Below, piece after piece: positions 5,930 to 12,729 of a stretch of DNA of 12,729 nt. The position numbers were made by a program, and so were the translations under genes. Source of the stretch: an uncultured Oribacterium sp. (GTDB taxonomy: Bacteria > Bacillota > Clostridia > Lachnospirales > Lachnospiraceae); assembly GCA_937927445.1 (NCBI GenBank), contig CALAOB010000149.1:1-12729 (forward strand), written 5' to 3'. Under the pieces are notes generated by a model, which saw only the letters and a program-made list of their open reading frames with translations, did not search any database and was not told the DNA's origin. Numbering within the stretch: position 1 is the first letter of the stretch; each line of letters begins with the position of its first letter.

Positions 5930-8052
5930 CAGTGTCTGAATTTATCCAGCAGGCCGCGGAGGCGTTCTGCGAGGCGGATCGGTTCCGTGACGGCTTCCGC
6001 CGGCTTGTGCATGGAGGTATGCAGGAAGTAGTCCTGGGAGTCGAACGGCTCGGCGCTGTGCTTCCGGCAGTAGCTGCCGTCCGGGAGGACGAGGCTGGCC
6101 TTCGCGCTGTCGCGGAGCTGGGCATCAAGGATCCAGCGGAGCTCGGCACGGAGCTCTTCGTCCTGGATCGGGCAGGCGATCTCGACACGGCGGTTCAGGT
6201 TTCGGGTCATAAGGTCGGCCGAAGCGATGTACATCTCGGCGTCGGCACCACGACCGAACTGGTAGATGCGGGCGTGCTCGAGGAAGCGTCCGACGACGGA
6301 GGTGACGTGCACGTTCTCGGTTTCGCCGGCGACACCCGGGAGGATGCAGCAGATGCCACGGATGATGAGCTGCACCTCGACGCCTGCGCGGGATGCCTCT
6401 GCGAGCTTATCCATGACCTCACGCTCGGTGACAGAGTTCGCCTTGATGCAGACATATCCGTCGCGACCACGTGTGATCTGCTCGTCGATCTTCCGTAGAA
6501 GCATTGGCTTGATCCCGTATGGGGAAACGAGGAGGCGCTTATACTCGCCATCAAGCTTGTTCACGAGCATGTTGCGGAAGAAGGCCGACGCGTCCTCGCC
6601 GATGGTCTGGTCGACCGTCATGAAGCTGAGGTCGGTGTACATCGCGTTCGTCTTCTCGTTGTAGTTGCCGGTGCCGACCTGGGTGAGGTAGAGCGTCTTA
6701 TTATGACTGCGCATCGTGATGAGGCAGATCTTGCTGTGGCACTTGAAGCCCTCGGTGCCGTAGATGACCTGGCAGCCGGACTCCTCGAGCATCTTCGACC
6801 ACTCGAGGTTGTTCTCCTCATCAAAGCGGGCACGAAGCTCCATGACGACGAGGACTTCCTTGCCGTTCTCGGCTGCGCGGCAGAGGGCCTGCGCGATCTT
6901 CGAGGAGGAGGCCATACGGTAGATCGTGATCTTGATGGAGAGCACCTTCGTATTCTCGGCCGCCTCGTTCAGGAGATGCAGGAAAGGATCCACCGAATCG
7001 TACGGGTAGAACAGGAGGCGGTCACGCTGACGGATCTGCGAAATCATCGGCTGATCGCGGCGGAGATCCTCGGCCCAGCGCGGATGATGCGCCGGATACT
7101 GGAGGCGCATGGAGAGCTCCTTCGGGAGTGCCCCGATCAGACGAAAGACGTAGCGCATATTGAGCGGACACTTATCCACGAAGACTTCATGGGTTTCCAC
7201 TCGGACGACGGAGGACAGGAGCTTTCGGAATTCCCCGGAGATCTGCGTGTTCAGCTCGAGACGCATGACCGCGAGGTGGTCACGGAGCTTCAGGAGCTTC
7301 GTCATCTGGTTGCGGAAATCCGCCTCGTTATCGTCGAACTTATCATCATCGAAACTGATGTCGGCGTTTCGTGTGACCGCCAGCACGCAGCTCTCCTTCA
7401 CCGTGTAGGCGTCGAACATGGTCGGCAGCCAGCGAAGGAGAATGTTTTCGGTGCGCACGTAGCGCTTGCCACCTGAAAGCATCAGGAACGGAGCGGCGGT
7501 CTCCGGCATTGGCACGATTCCGATGGCCTTATGGCCCTTCTTATCCTCGAGGAGAGCCGCACCGTAGATCCGCTTGTTCGTGAGGTGCGGTACCGGATGG
7601 TTCGGTCCGATCAGGATCGGGGACAGCACCGGCAGCAGCTCCGTCTTGAAGAAGTGGTTCACGAGCTTCAGCTCGCTCGCGTCCAGCTGCTCCATCTCGA
7701 CGTCCTGGATGCCGCTGCGGCCGAGCTCCTCCATCACGGCGCTGTAGATCTGTTTCTTCATCGTGAGGAGTCCCGGGATCACCTCATAAATGTGGTGAAG
7801 CTGCTCCTCCGGGGTCCAGCCGCTCTTATTATCGCGGTCGTCCGGTGTCATACGCGCGAGGTCGAAGATGCTGCCCACACGTACCATGAAAAACTCATCC
7901 AGATTGCTGGAGAAAATCGAGATGAACTTGAGGCGCTCCAATGCAGGCACCGATGGGTCGGCGGCCTCCTCGAGCACGCGCTGGTCAAAGCGCAGCCAGC
8001 TTAATTCTCTGTTCTGGGTGTATCTGTATCGTTTCTGAGTATTCTCTTGCAT
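5929..8052 (-). CDS. ppk1: Polyphosphate kinase 1
   Basis: PPK1 reversibly transfers the terminal phosphate of ATP to a growing inorganic polyphosphate chain. The 707 residues match the family length. The N-terminal signature RELSWLRFDQRVLEEA (15-30) and the FSSNLDEFFMVRVG helix (47-60) are present. The catalytic region carries IYRMASSSKIAQALCRAAENGK (about 377-398), ELRARFDEENN (405-415) and CHSK with H439, matching the autophosphorylated histidine of E. coli PPK (His435). The second conserved histidine is H593 in LEHARIYQFG, and SADLMTRNLNRRVE lies at 611-624. The start at 8052 is fixed by the conserved N-terminus and by GGGAAGG upstream; it lies inside the 3' end of ppx (52-nt overlap), which suggests coupled translation. 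The gene ends at the shared terminator with the regulator. Acts in the cytosol or at the membrane face. Confidence 0.97.
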   Translation of the reverse strand: MQENTQKRYRYTQNRELSWLRFDQRVLEEAADPSVPALERLKFISIFSSNLDEFFMVRVGSIFDLARMTPDDRDNKSGWTPEEQLHHIYEVIPGLLTMKKQIYSAVMEELGRSGIQDVEMEQLDASELKLVNHFFKTELLPVLSPILIGPNHPVPHLTNKRIYGAALLEDKKGHKAIGIVPMPETAAPFLMLSGGKRYVRTENILLRWLPTMFDAYTVKESCVLAVTRNADISFDDDKFDDNEADFRNQMTKLLKLRDHLAVMRLELNTQISGEFRKLLSSVVRVETHEVFVDKCPLNMRYVFRLIGALPKELSMRLQYPAHHPRWAEDLRRDQPMISQIRQRDRLLFYPYDSVDPFLHLLNEAAENTKVLSIKITIYRMASSSKIAQALCRAAENGKEVLVVMELRARFDEENNLEWSKMLEESGCQVIYGTEGFKCHSKICLITMRSHNKTLYLTQVGTGNYNEKTNAMYTDLSFMTVDQTIGEDASAFFRNMLVNKLDGEYKRLLVSPYGIKPMLLRKIDEQITRGRDGYVCIKANSVTEREVMDKLAEASRAGVEVQLIIRGICCILPGVAGETENVHVTSVVGRFLEHARIYQFGRGADAEMYIASADLMTRNLNRRVEIACPIQDEELRAELRWILDAQLRDSAKASLVLPDGSYCRKHSAEPFDSQDYFLHTSMHKPAEAVTEPIRLAERLRGLLDKFRH

Positions 8053-8921
8053 AAATAGCCTTCCCGTACGCCGTACCTGCTGACGAGCAGCTGCTGCGCC
8101 TGAAATAAATGTGCGATGTGCTGCAGTACCAGGATGCCCGGTACCAGGGTATGAATCCGCTCCGGTTCGAGCTTCAGGATGAGATCGATCACGGCCTTAT
8201 CCCCACTGCAGAGGAAATCACAGAGACCGTCCAGCTGCTCTGCGGTGATGCTGCGGCAGTCCTCCGAGCAGTGGTAGTAGACCCGCGCGAGCTTCAGCAC
8301 GGCGCGCGCCGTACCACCGACGCAGACCAGCAGCGGACGTGCCTGCTGCTCGTCCGTAAGATAGATCGTTTCTTTGATGGTTTTCCGGATCCGCGCGAGG
8401 GACTTCTCTCTCGGCAGAATCTTCTTCACACAGCGCCGGTAGAGGCTCAGTGAGCCGACCGGAAAGCTCTGGTAGTCCACCGGCTTCCCCTCGTCGAAGG
8501 TCACGATCTCCGAGCTCGCGCCACCGACGTCGAGAAATGCACCGCTCGACATAAAGAGCTCGCGCATCGCACCGGTGTAGCCGAGCAGCGCCTCGTCCTC
8601 TCCGGACAGGATCTCGACCTGGTAGCCGGTCGCCGCCTGGATCACGGCAAGTGCCTGCGCTGTGTTCGTAATGTTTCTGAGTGAGGCCGTCGCAAAGACC
8701 CGCGCGCCCTCGATGTTCAGTGTCTGAAGAATCGTCCGGAAGCTGAGCAGCCCCGCGCAGGCACACTCGATGCCCTCCGCGCTCAGTCTGCCATCCTCCA
8801 CATAGCCGGCGAGGCCCGCCATGATCTTCTCACGAAAGAGAATCTTGAAATCCTGCGCATTCGTTTCATACAGTGTAAGACGGATCGAGTTCGACCCGAT
8901 GTCAATGATAGCCTGTTTCAT
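8001..8921 (-). CDS. ppx: Exopolyphosphatase, Ppx/GppA family (short form)
   Basis: This 306-residue member of the Ppx/GppA phosphatase family is built on the ASKHA (actin-like) fold and removes terminal phosphate from polyphosphate, or the 5'-phosphate of pppGpp. Visible motifs are IDIGSNSIRL at 6-15 (phosphate loop 1), ATASLRN at 77-83, EILSGEDEALLGYTGA at 103-118 containing the acidic catalytic region, LDVGGASSEIV at 130-140 (phosphate loop 2), CVGGTARA at 200-207 and GVREGYL at 284-290. It has only the core catalytic domains; E. coli PPX is about 513 residues with added HD-like and C-terminal domains. The ATG at 8921 is chosen because GAGGGGAG precedes it and the IDIGS motif then sits at its usual position; an upstream in-frame ATG at 8957 adds 12 unconserved residues. 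The overlap with ppk places synthesis and breakdown of polyphosphate under one transcript. Polyphosphate versus pppGpp preference is not decided by sequence. Confidence 0.92.
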   Translation of the reverse strand: MKQAIIDIGSNSIRLTLYETNAQDFKILFREKIMAGLAGYVEDGRLSAEGIECACAGLLSFRTILQTLNIEGARVFATASLRNITNTAQALAVIQAATGYQVEILSGEDEALLGYTGAMRELFMSSGAFLDVGGASSEIVTFDEGKPVDYQSFPVGSLSLYRRCVKKILPREKSLARIRKTIKETIYLTDEQQARPLLVCVGGTARAVLKLARVYYHCSEDCRSITAEQLDGLCDFLCSGDKAVIDLILKLEPERIHTLVPGILVLQHIAHLFQAQQLLVSRYGVREGYLCKRILRNDTDTPRTEN

Positions 8922-8966
8922 GTACTCCCCTCTCTGGCCGTGCCGGCGACCGTTCACTTTTTTCCC

Positions 8967-8972
8967 ATTATA
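8967..8972 (-). promoter_or_regulatory. Putative -10 element for ppx-ppk
   Basis: A perfect TATAAT on the minus strand lies about 46 nt before the ppx start, in an AT-rich gap (8960-9074). No good -35 was found at 16-18 bp (TGTTTG at 17 bp is the best spaced), so another factor or read-through from the ugp operon may contribute. No gene is visible in the gap 8922-9074. Confidence 0.4.
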
Positions 8973-9074
8973 ATCCAGTCATAGGCCAGCAAACATAAAA
9001 ATATCGTCGAATTGTAAAGTTCATACTTTGGGCTATGTAAAATTTAAGTAAATTCAGTCGATAAAAGTCGTCAA

Positions 9075-9130
9075 AGCCCCGGAGGGCAGCCAGCGGAGTA
9101 CTGTGTTTCCGCTGGCTGCCCTCCGGGGCT
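9075..9130 (-). terminator. Terminator of the ugp operon with a 23-bp perfect stem
   Basis: A 23-bp perfect, GC-rich inverted repeat (9075-9097 with 9108-9130) has a 10-nt loop. On the minus strand it starts 11 nt after the phosphodiesterase stop codon and is followed by TTTGACGACTTTT, so it most likely ends the ugp transcript. There is no T-tract on the plus strand. The stem is unusually long for a simple intrinsic terminator and could also protect the 3' end. Confidence 0.75.
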
Positions 9131-9141
9131 CTGTACATTAC

Positions 9142-9876
9142 CTACATCATATCTCTTACAGCAATCGCGATGTCCGGGTAATTCGTGATGATCGCGGTGA
9201 CGCCGGCGTCGATAAGCATCTTCATGTCGGCGCGCTCATTGACGGTCCAGACGCGGGTCTGGAGGCCGCTCGCGAGATACTCCGCGAGGAAATCCGCCAT
9301 CTTCACATGATATACGGCTGGGTGGAGTCCATCCACTCCGCTCTTCGCTGCATACTCGCCCACATGCAGGATGACATCACTGAAGAGATAGGCGGTTTCG
9401 GCGTCGGGTACGATGGACTTCAGTTTCTGCACACTGTAGTGATTGAAGGACGAATAGATCACGCGATCCTTCATCCCGGTCTCCTCCACGATGGCTGCCA
9501 CCTTTTTCTCGATCTCCGGGTACCAGTAGATTCCTGTTTTCAGTTCAATGTTGACTGCTATACCCGATGGTCTGACCGCGTCGAGCACCTCACGCAGGGT
9601 CGGTATGCGCGCGTCCCGGTACTTCGCGAAGCGCTCCCGGAGGACCACCATCTCCTTCAGCTCCTGAAGGGTGAAGTCCTTGACGAAGCCGCTCTGCCCG
9701 GTGACACGATCCACCGTTTCATCATGGATGACCACCGGAACGCCGTCCTTCGACAGCTGTACGTCCAGCTCGATGCCATCCGCTCCCTGTTCGATGGCGA
9801 GCATAAATGCGTCGAGTGTATTCTCCGGCGCATAGCCGCTCGCTCCTCTGTGTGCGAAAACTTCTGTCTTACTCAT
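9142..9876 (-). CDS. ugpQ: Glycerophosphodiester phosphodiesterase, UgpQ-like
   Basis: This 244-residue cytosolic enzyme hydrolyses glycerophosphodiesters to glycerol-3-phosphate and an alcohol. The GDPD TIM-barrel motifs are complete: HRG with H9 and R10, PENT at 17-20, ELD with metal ligands E36 and D38, catalytic H51 in VVIHDETVDRVTG, E111 and K113 in NIELKTG, VWTVNE at 209-214 and TNYPD at 231-235. No signal peptide is present, as in E. coli UgpQ. I chose the ATG at 9876 because it places HRG at the usual distance and has a modest AGAGG site; an in-frame ATG at 9936 would add 20 basic residues of no known family match. It lies 126 bp after ugpB in the same direction. A 7-bp hairpin (9896-9902 with 9919-9925) in that gap holds an unused AGGAGG in its loop. 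Its place behind a Ugp transporter supports the role of cleaving imported or internal glycerophosphodiesters. Confidence 0.93.
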   Translation of the reverse strand: MSKTEVFAHRGASGYAPENTLDAFMLAIEQGADGIELDVQLSKDGVPVVIHDETVDRVTGQSGFVKDFTLQELKEMVVLRERFAKYRDARIPTLREVLDAVRPSGIAVNIELKTGIYWYPEIEKKVAAIVEETGMKDRVIYSSFNHYSVQKLKSIVPDAETAYLFSDVILHVGEYAAKSGVDGLHPAVYHVKMADFLAEYLASGLQTRVWTVNERADMKMLIDAGVTAIITNYPDIAIAVRDMM

Positions 9877-10002
9877 GTACTGCCTCTGTTTCTGTGCGCC
9901 GGACCTCCTGAGCGATGCCCGGCGCTGCCTGTTCATCTGTACTGCGCTTCCATCCGGTGCTTCGATCCGGACGCATCCGCGCTGTTTTCATCTAATCCGC
10001 AA

Positions 10003-11460
10003 TCAGCCGTTCACAAGATTGTACTCGGTGATGGACTTGTTGATCTTATCGGCCATGTTCTGGACCGCAGTATCCACATCCTCCTTGCCGTTCAGCATTG
10101 CCTCGATCTCGGACTCGACGGTCGCACGTGCCTCCGGGAAGACGCTTAAGAGAGCGCCGCAGTACTTCGGTGAAGAATCGTGAAGCTGGTCGATCGCGGT
10201 CTCAAACTGCGGATACTTCGCGATGTTGTCCTTGAAGACCTGCTCGTCCTGTGCCTTCGTGGTGACAGGGAAGTAACCGGTCTGCTCGTTCCAGTACGCC
10301 TGCGACTCCGGAGAGATCAGGAATTTCACGAACTCCCAGGTCGCACGAAGCTTCTTCGGGTCGTTGTTGTTGAGTGCCCAGAGGGATGCACCACCGATGG
10401 AGACACCGCCCTCATCGCTGGACTTGATCTTCGGGAAGTACGCGGTACCGACCTCGAACTTGCCGTTGACGTCCTGAAGGATCTGCTTCAGGGAAGCCGT
10501 GGAGCCGAGGGTGATCGCAGACTTACCGGCAGAGAAATCTGCGAGACCGGAATCGCCGCCCTTGCCGACGATCGGTGCATAACCATCCTTGTTCAGCTTC
10601 TGCCACTCGGTGAGGATGTTCTTCGCCGCACCGTTCTGATCGAACGCGACGGCGGTTGCAGCTGCATCACGGCCGTTGCCGTTGTCTGCATACTCGAGAC
10701 CCTGCTTGCCGATGAACTGCTCGAAGAACCAGCCGTAGATGCCGAGGGACATCGCTTCTGCTGCGCCGCCCTTCGTGGTCAGCTGCTCGCCGATCTGGTC
10801 GATTGCCTCGAGGCTGTCCGGAATCTCCGTGATGCCGGCCTTGTCGAACATATCCTTGTTGTAGTACATGATCGGGGTCGAGGAGTTGAACGGCATGGAG
10901 TAGAGCTGGTTGTCGATGGTGTAGTACGCAGCGAGGTTCGGCTCGATGGCGGAGACATCGTAATTGTCGGCATCGACCATGCCCTGCATCGGTACGATCC
11001 AGCCGGACTCGATCATGAAGCGGGTACCGATCTCATAGACCTGTACGAGGTCTGCACCCATGTTGCCCATCTGTGCGCTCTTCAGCTTGTTGAGGGAGTC
11101 GTCGTAGGAGCCCTGGTACTGTGCGTCCACTGTGATGCCATACTCATTTTCGTCGTTAAACTTCTTTACGAGGGTATCGATTGCCTGGCCATTGACACCG
11201 CCCATGGAGTGCCAGAAGGTGATGGTGGTTCCGTTTACGTCCTTCGCAGCTGCCATATCAACGGTCGCTGCTGCGGCAGCCTCGGTGGTCTCCGCCTCGC
11301 TCTGTGCAGCGGTCTCCGCACCTGTGGTCTGGTCGCCTGCATTGGCCGCCGTCGTCGCTGGTGCCGCATCCGTCGCGGCTGGTGTTCCGTTTCCACAGCC
11401 GGCCATCATAGCAGCGGTCATGGATGTTGCAAGCACTAAGGATAATGCTCTCTTTTTCAT
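10003..11460 (-). CDS. ugpB: ABC transporter substrate-binding lipoprotein, UgpB-like (glycerol-3-phosphate)
   Basis: This 485-residue family-1 solute-binding protein captures substrate outside the cell for an ABC importer. The N-terminus has a lipoprotein signal: KKR, a hydrophobic stretch, then MAGC with lipidated Cys22. An Ala/Thr/Glu-rich linker (about 23-75) tethers the domain to the membrane. The mature part follows E. coli UgpB closely by eye: TFWHSM at 81-86, QVYEIGT at 140-146, FNSSTPIMYYNKD at 191-203, later IGGASLW, and QTGYFPVT. These blocks include the substrate-contact regions of UgpB and distinguish it from general sugar-binding proteins, so glycerol-3-phosphate or glycerophosphodiesters are the likely ligands. 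GGAGGAGG precedes the ATG. It lies 62 bp after ugpE and 126 bp before the phosphodiesterase. A related polyol or sugar ligand is possible but less likely given the neighbours. Confidence 0.9.
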   Translation of the reverse strand: MKKRALSLVLATSMTAAMMAGCGNGTPAATDAAPATTAANAGDQTTGAETAAQSEAETTEAAAAATVDMAAAKDVNGTTITFWHSMGGVNGQAIDTLVKKFNDENEYGITVDAQYQGSYDDSLNKLKSAQMGNMGADLVQVYEIGTRFMIESGWIVPMQGMVDADNYDVSAIEPNLAAYYTIDNQLYSMPFNSSTPIMYYNKDMFDKAGITEIPDSLEAIDQIGEQLTTKGGAAEAMSLGIYGWFFEQFIGKQGLEYADNGNGRDAAATAVAFDQNGAAKNILTEWQKLNKDGYAPIVGKGGDSGLADFSAGKSAITLGSTASLKQILQDVNGKFEVGTAYFPKIKSSDEGGVSIGGASLWALNNNDPKKLRATWEFVKFLISPESQAYWNEQTGYFPVTTKAQDEQVFKDNIAKYPQFETAIDQLHDSSPKYCGALLSVFPEARATVESEIEAMLNGKEDVDTAVQNMADKINKSITEYNLVNG

Positions 11461-11471
11461 TTTTCCTCCTC

Positions 11472-11519
11472 CGTAATCGTCTGATTACGTAATGTGATGT
11501 ATAGAATCGGGCGAACCCG
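11472..11519 (-). other. Intercistronic hairpins between ugpE and ugpB
   Basis: In the 62-bp gap on the minus strand, CGGG-TTCG-CCCG (11508-11519) forms a short stem with a UUCG tetraloop just after the ugpE stop, and CGTAATC/GATTACG with a 4-nt loop (11472-11489) lies just before the ugpB ribosome binding site. Neither has a T-tract. Such elements often stabilise the message and help the binding protein to be made in excess over the permeases; that role is inferred here. Confidence 0.45.
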
Positions 11520-11522
11520 GTG

Positions 11523-12440
11523 CTACCCTTTAACGGCACCCGAGAACATGCCGCGGATGAGCTGTTTCTGGCCGATGATGAAGATCGAGATCGACGGGAT
11601 GATGATCATCACGACGCCGGCGATCATCAGGGTGATCGACTGGGAATCGACGCTGTCGAGCATGCTGATCCCGATCTGAACGGTACGCATGCGGTTCGAG
11701 CCGGTGACGAGCAGCGGCCACATGTACATGTTCCAGGCGTTGATGAAGGTGTAGACGGCCATCGCGCCGATCGCGGATTTCGTGAGCGGAATCAGGATCT
11801 TCACGATGAAGCGCAGGTTGCTGCAGCCGTCGAGCTTCGCGGATTCATAGAGCGACTTCGGGAAGCTCATGTAGAACTGTCGGAACAGGAAGATGCCCAT
11901 CGCGGACGTCAGGTACGGGATGATCAGAACCGGGTAGCTGTCGAGCATGCCCCAGCCCGCGACGGTCAGGTAGTTCGAGATGATCGTCGCCTCGCCCGGC
12001 ACCATCATGGTCGCCATGACGAGTGCGAAGAGGATGCCCTGGCCCGGGAACTCAAGGAACGAGAAGGCGAAGGCTGCGAGCGAGCAGGAAACGATCTGTC
12101 CGAAGGTGATCGTGCCCGCGACGAGGAAGGAATTCATGATGAAGCGGAGGAGCGGCACCGTGGTCAGCGCCTCCGAGAAGTTCCGAAGCGTCGGGTGCTT
12201 CGGGAAGAGGTTGAGCTCGGTGGTGAAGAGCTCGTTCGATGGCATCAGCGCGATACTGATGGCGTACAGCAGCGGGAGGAGGACAATGATGGCGAACACA
12301 ACATTGGCACCCAGCCTGAGCGCGGTCCGGGCCCGGCGGCGTGCCAGGGCCTGCGCGTTCATGCGATTTTTCAGGGCCAGCAGCTCACTGGCCGACAGCT
12401 TTCCCTCCATCGGGATCGCCATGCTTTCGATCTGACTCAT
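11523..12440 (-). CDS. ugpE: ABC transporter permease, UgpE-like
   Basis: This 305-residue inner-membrane permease belongs to the MalG/UgpE family. After a charged N-terminal extension (residues 1-44, rich in Arg/Lys and Ala), six membrane segments can be traced, beginning at about 45-65 and 99-128. The cytoplasmic EAA loop that docks the ATPase is clear: ESAKLDGCSNLRFIVKILIPL with E199, G205 and P219. FLFRQFYMSFPKSL, AWNMYMWPLL (235-244) and the end QKQLIRGMFSGAVKG match UgpE closely. Its ATG overlaps the ugpA stop in TGATG (one shared base), which implies coupled translation; the nearest purine-rich site (AAGGGGG) is somewhat far upstream. It pairs with UgpA as the membrane channel for the UgpB-bound substrate. 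The long hydrophilic N-terminus is longer than in E. coli UgpE. Confidence 0.92.
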   Translation of the reverse strand: MSQIESMAIPMEGKLSASELLALKNRMNAQALARRRARTALRLGANVVFAIIVLLPLLYAISIALMPSNELFTTELNLFPKHPTLRNFSEALTTVPLLRFIMNSFLVAGTITFGQIVSCSLAAFAFSFLEFPGQGILFALVMATMMVPGEATIISNYLTVAGWGMLDSYPVLIIPYLTSAMGIFLFRQFYMSFPKSLYESAKLDGCSNLRFIVKILIPLTKSAIGAMAVYTFINAWNMYMWPLLVTGSNRMRTVQIGISMLDSVDSQSITLMIAGVVMIIIPSISIFIIGQKQLIRGMFSGAVKG

Positions 12441-12708
12441 CAGTAATTGACCCCCTTCTTTTCAAGACGGAACATCACCAGCGTGATCAGCATGATGATG
12501 ACAAACAGGATGACCGACTGCGCCGACGCACTGCCGAAGCGGTAGTTGAAGAAGGCGTCGCGGTAGATCGAGTAGACGATGACATTGGTCGACTCGTTCG
12601 GTCCGCCCTCGGTCAGGATCTTGATCTGTCCGAAGGACTGGAAGGCCTGGATGATGTTGACGACCAGGGTGTAGAACATGATCGGGGAGAGGCCCGGCAG
12701 CGTCAGGC
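12440..12708 (-). CDS. ugpA: ABC transporter permease, UgpA-like, C-terminal part
   Basis: Only the last 88 codons are present; the rest is lost at the contig edge. The visible part reads LTLPGLSPIMFYTLVVNII, then FQSFGQIKILTEGGP, a STNVIVYSIYRDAF region, SASAQSVILFVIIML and the end FRLEKKGVNY. The LP-x-LSP part of the EAA loop, the VNIIQAFQSF helix, the GGP motif and the Lys-rich end are typical of UgpA/MalF-type permeases. The reading frame continues past the methionine at 12679 up to the adapter, so that methionine is internal and not the start. Beyond 12708 the adapter sequence introduces an artificial in-frame stop (TAA at 12716-12718). It is the gene preceding ugpE, overlapping it by one base. 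Confidence 0.9.
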
Positions 12709-12729
12709 CTGTCTCTTATACACATCTCC
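12709..12729. other. Nextera/Tn5 mosaic-end adapter (sequencing artefact)
   Basis: The last 21 bases read CTGTCTCTTATACACATCT followed by CC. The 19-mer is the exact reverse complement of the Tn5 mosaic end used in Illumina Nextera libraries, and CC continues into the i7-side adapter (…CCGAGC). Real genomic sequence therefore stops at about 12708-12710. Read on the minus strand it gives the well-known spurious peptide start MCIRDR. Confidence 0.97.

Noticed and set aside
10180..11439. 419-codon plus-strand open frame opposite ugpB
   Set aside because: Shadow of ugpB; no recognisable domain and no ribosome binding site judged convincing.
11520..12446. 308-codon plus-strand open frame opposite ugpE
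   Set aside because: His/Arg/Asp/Glu-rich shadow of ugpE with no family features.
12462..12725. Minus-strand frame starting MCIRDR
   Set aside because: Its start is encoded by the Nextera adapter and the rest is the wrong frame of ugpA.

Overview
The window looks like the chromosome of a Gram-positive anaerobe of the Clostridia, most likely Lachnospiraceae-like. This is an inference from the strong AGGAGG-type ribosome binding sites, the tandem feoA/feoB set with its small Cys-rich membrane partner, a lipoprotein-type solute-binding protein, and fairly high G+C with AT-rich promoters. No rRNA, tRNA, CRISPR array or mobile element was seen. Every gene except one regulator is on the minus strand. 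The right-hand end carries Illumina Nextera (Tn5) adapter sequence, so this is a contig edge from a sequenced library and not a natural end.

Region 1 (1-1618, minus): a beta-propeller lactonase-family protein followed 23 bp later by the N-terminal part of chorismate synthase (aroC), which runs off the left edge.

Region 2 (1859-5897): an iron island. A minus-strand operon feoA1-feoA2-feoB-small Cys-rich membrane protein encodes ferrous iron uptake and ends in a hairpin terminator. Divergent from it is a DtxR-family metal-dependent repressor whose metal site is of the iron-sensing (Cys) kind. The intergenic DNA has repeated TTAG/CTAA half-sites, including three copies of TTAG-N6-CTAA and one short palindrome lying on the likely feo -10 element. 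The simplest model is repression of feo by the regulator when iron is replete. A bidirectional terminator separates the regulator from the convergent ppk.

Region 3 (5929-12708, minus): a phosphorus-handling region. Reading in the direction of transcription, the end of ugpA, then ugpE, ugpB and a glycerophosphodiester phosphodiesterase (ugpQ-like) form a glycerol-3-phosphate/glycerophosphodiester uptake operon ending in a 23-bp perfect hairpin. Just downstream is ppx-ppk (exopolyphosphatase and polyphosphate kinase), overlapping by 52 nt. Together these genes could take up organic phosphate, release glycerol-3-phosphate in the cell, and store or mobilise phosphate as polyphosphate. No ABC ATPase (ugpC) is present in the visible part.

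Nothing here is a clearly undescribed system. The points most worth a second look are the feo/regulator operator array, the variant metal site of the regulator, the ugp/ppx/ppk neighbourhood, and the adapter at the right edge, which creates a false protein start and a false stop in ugpA.
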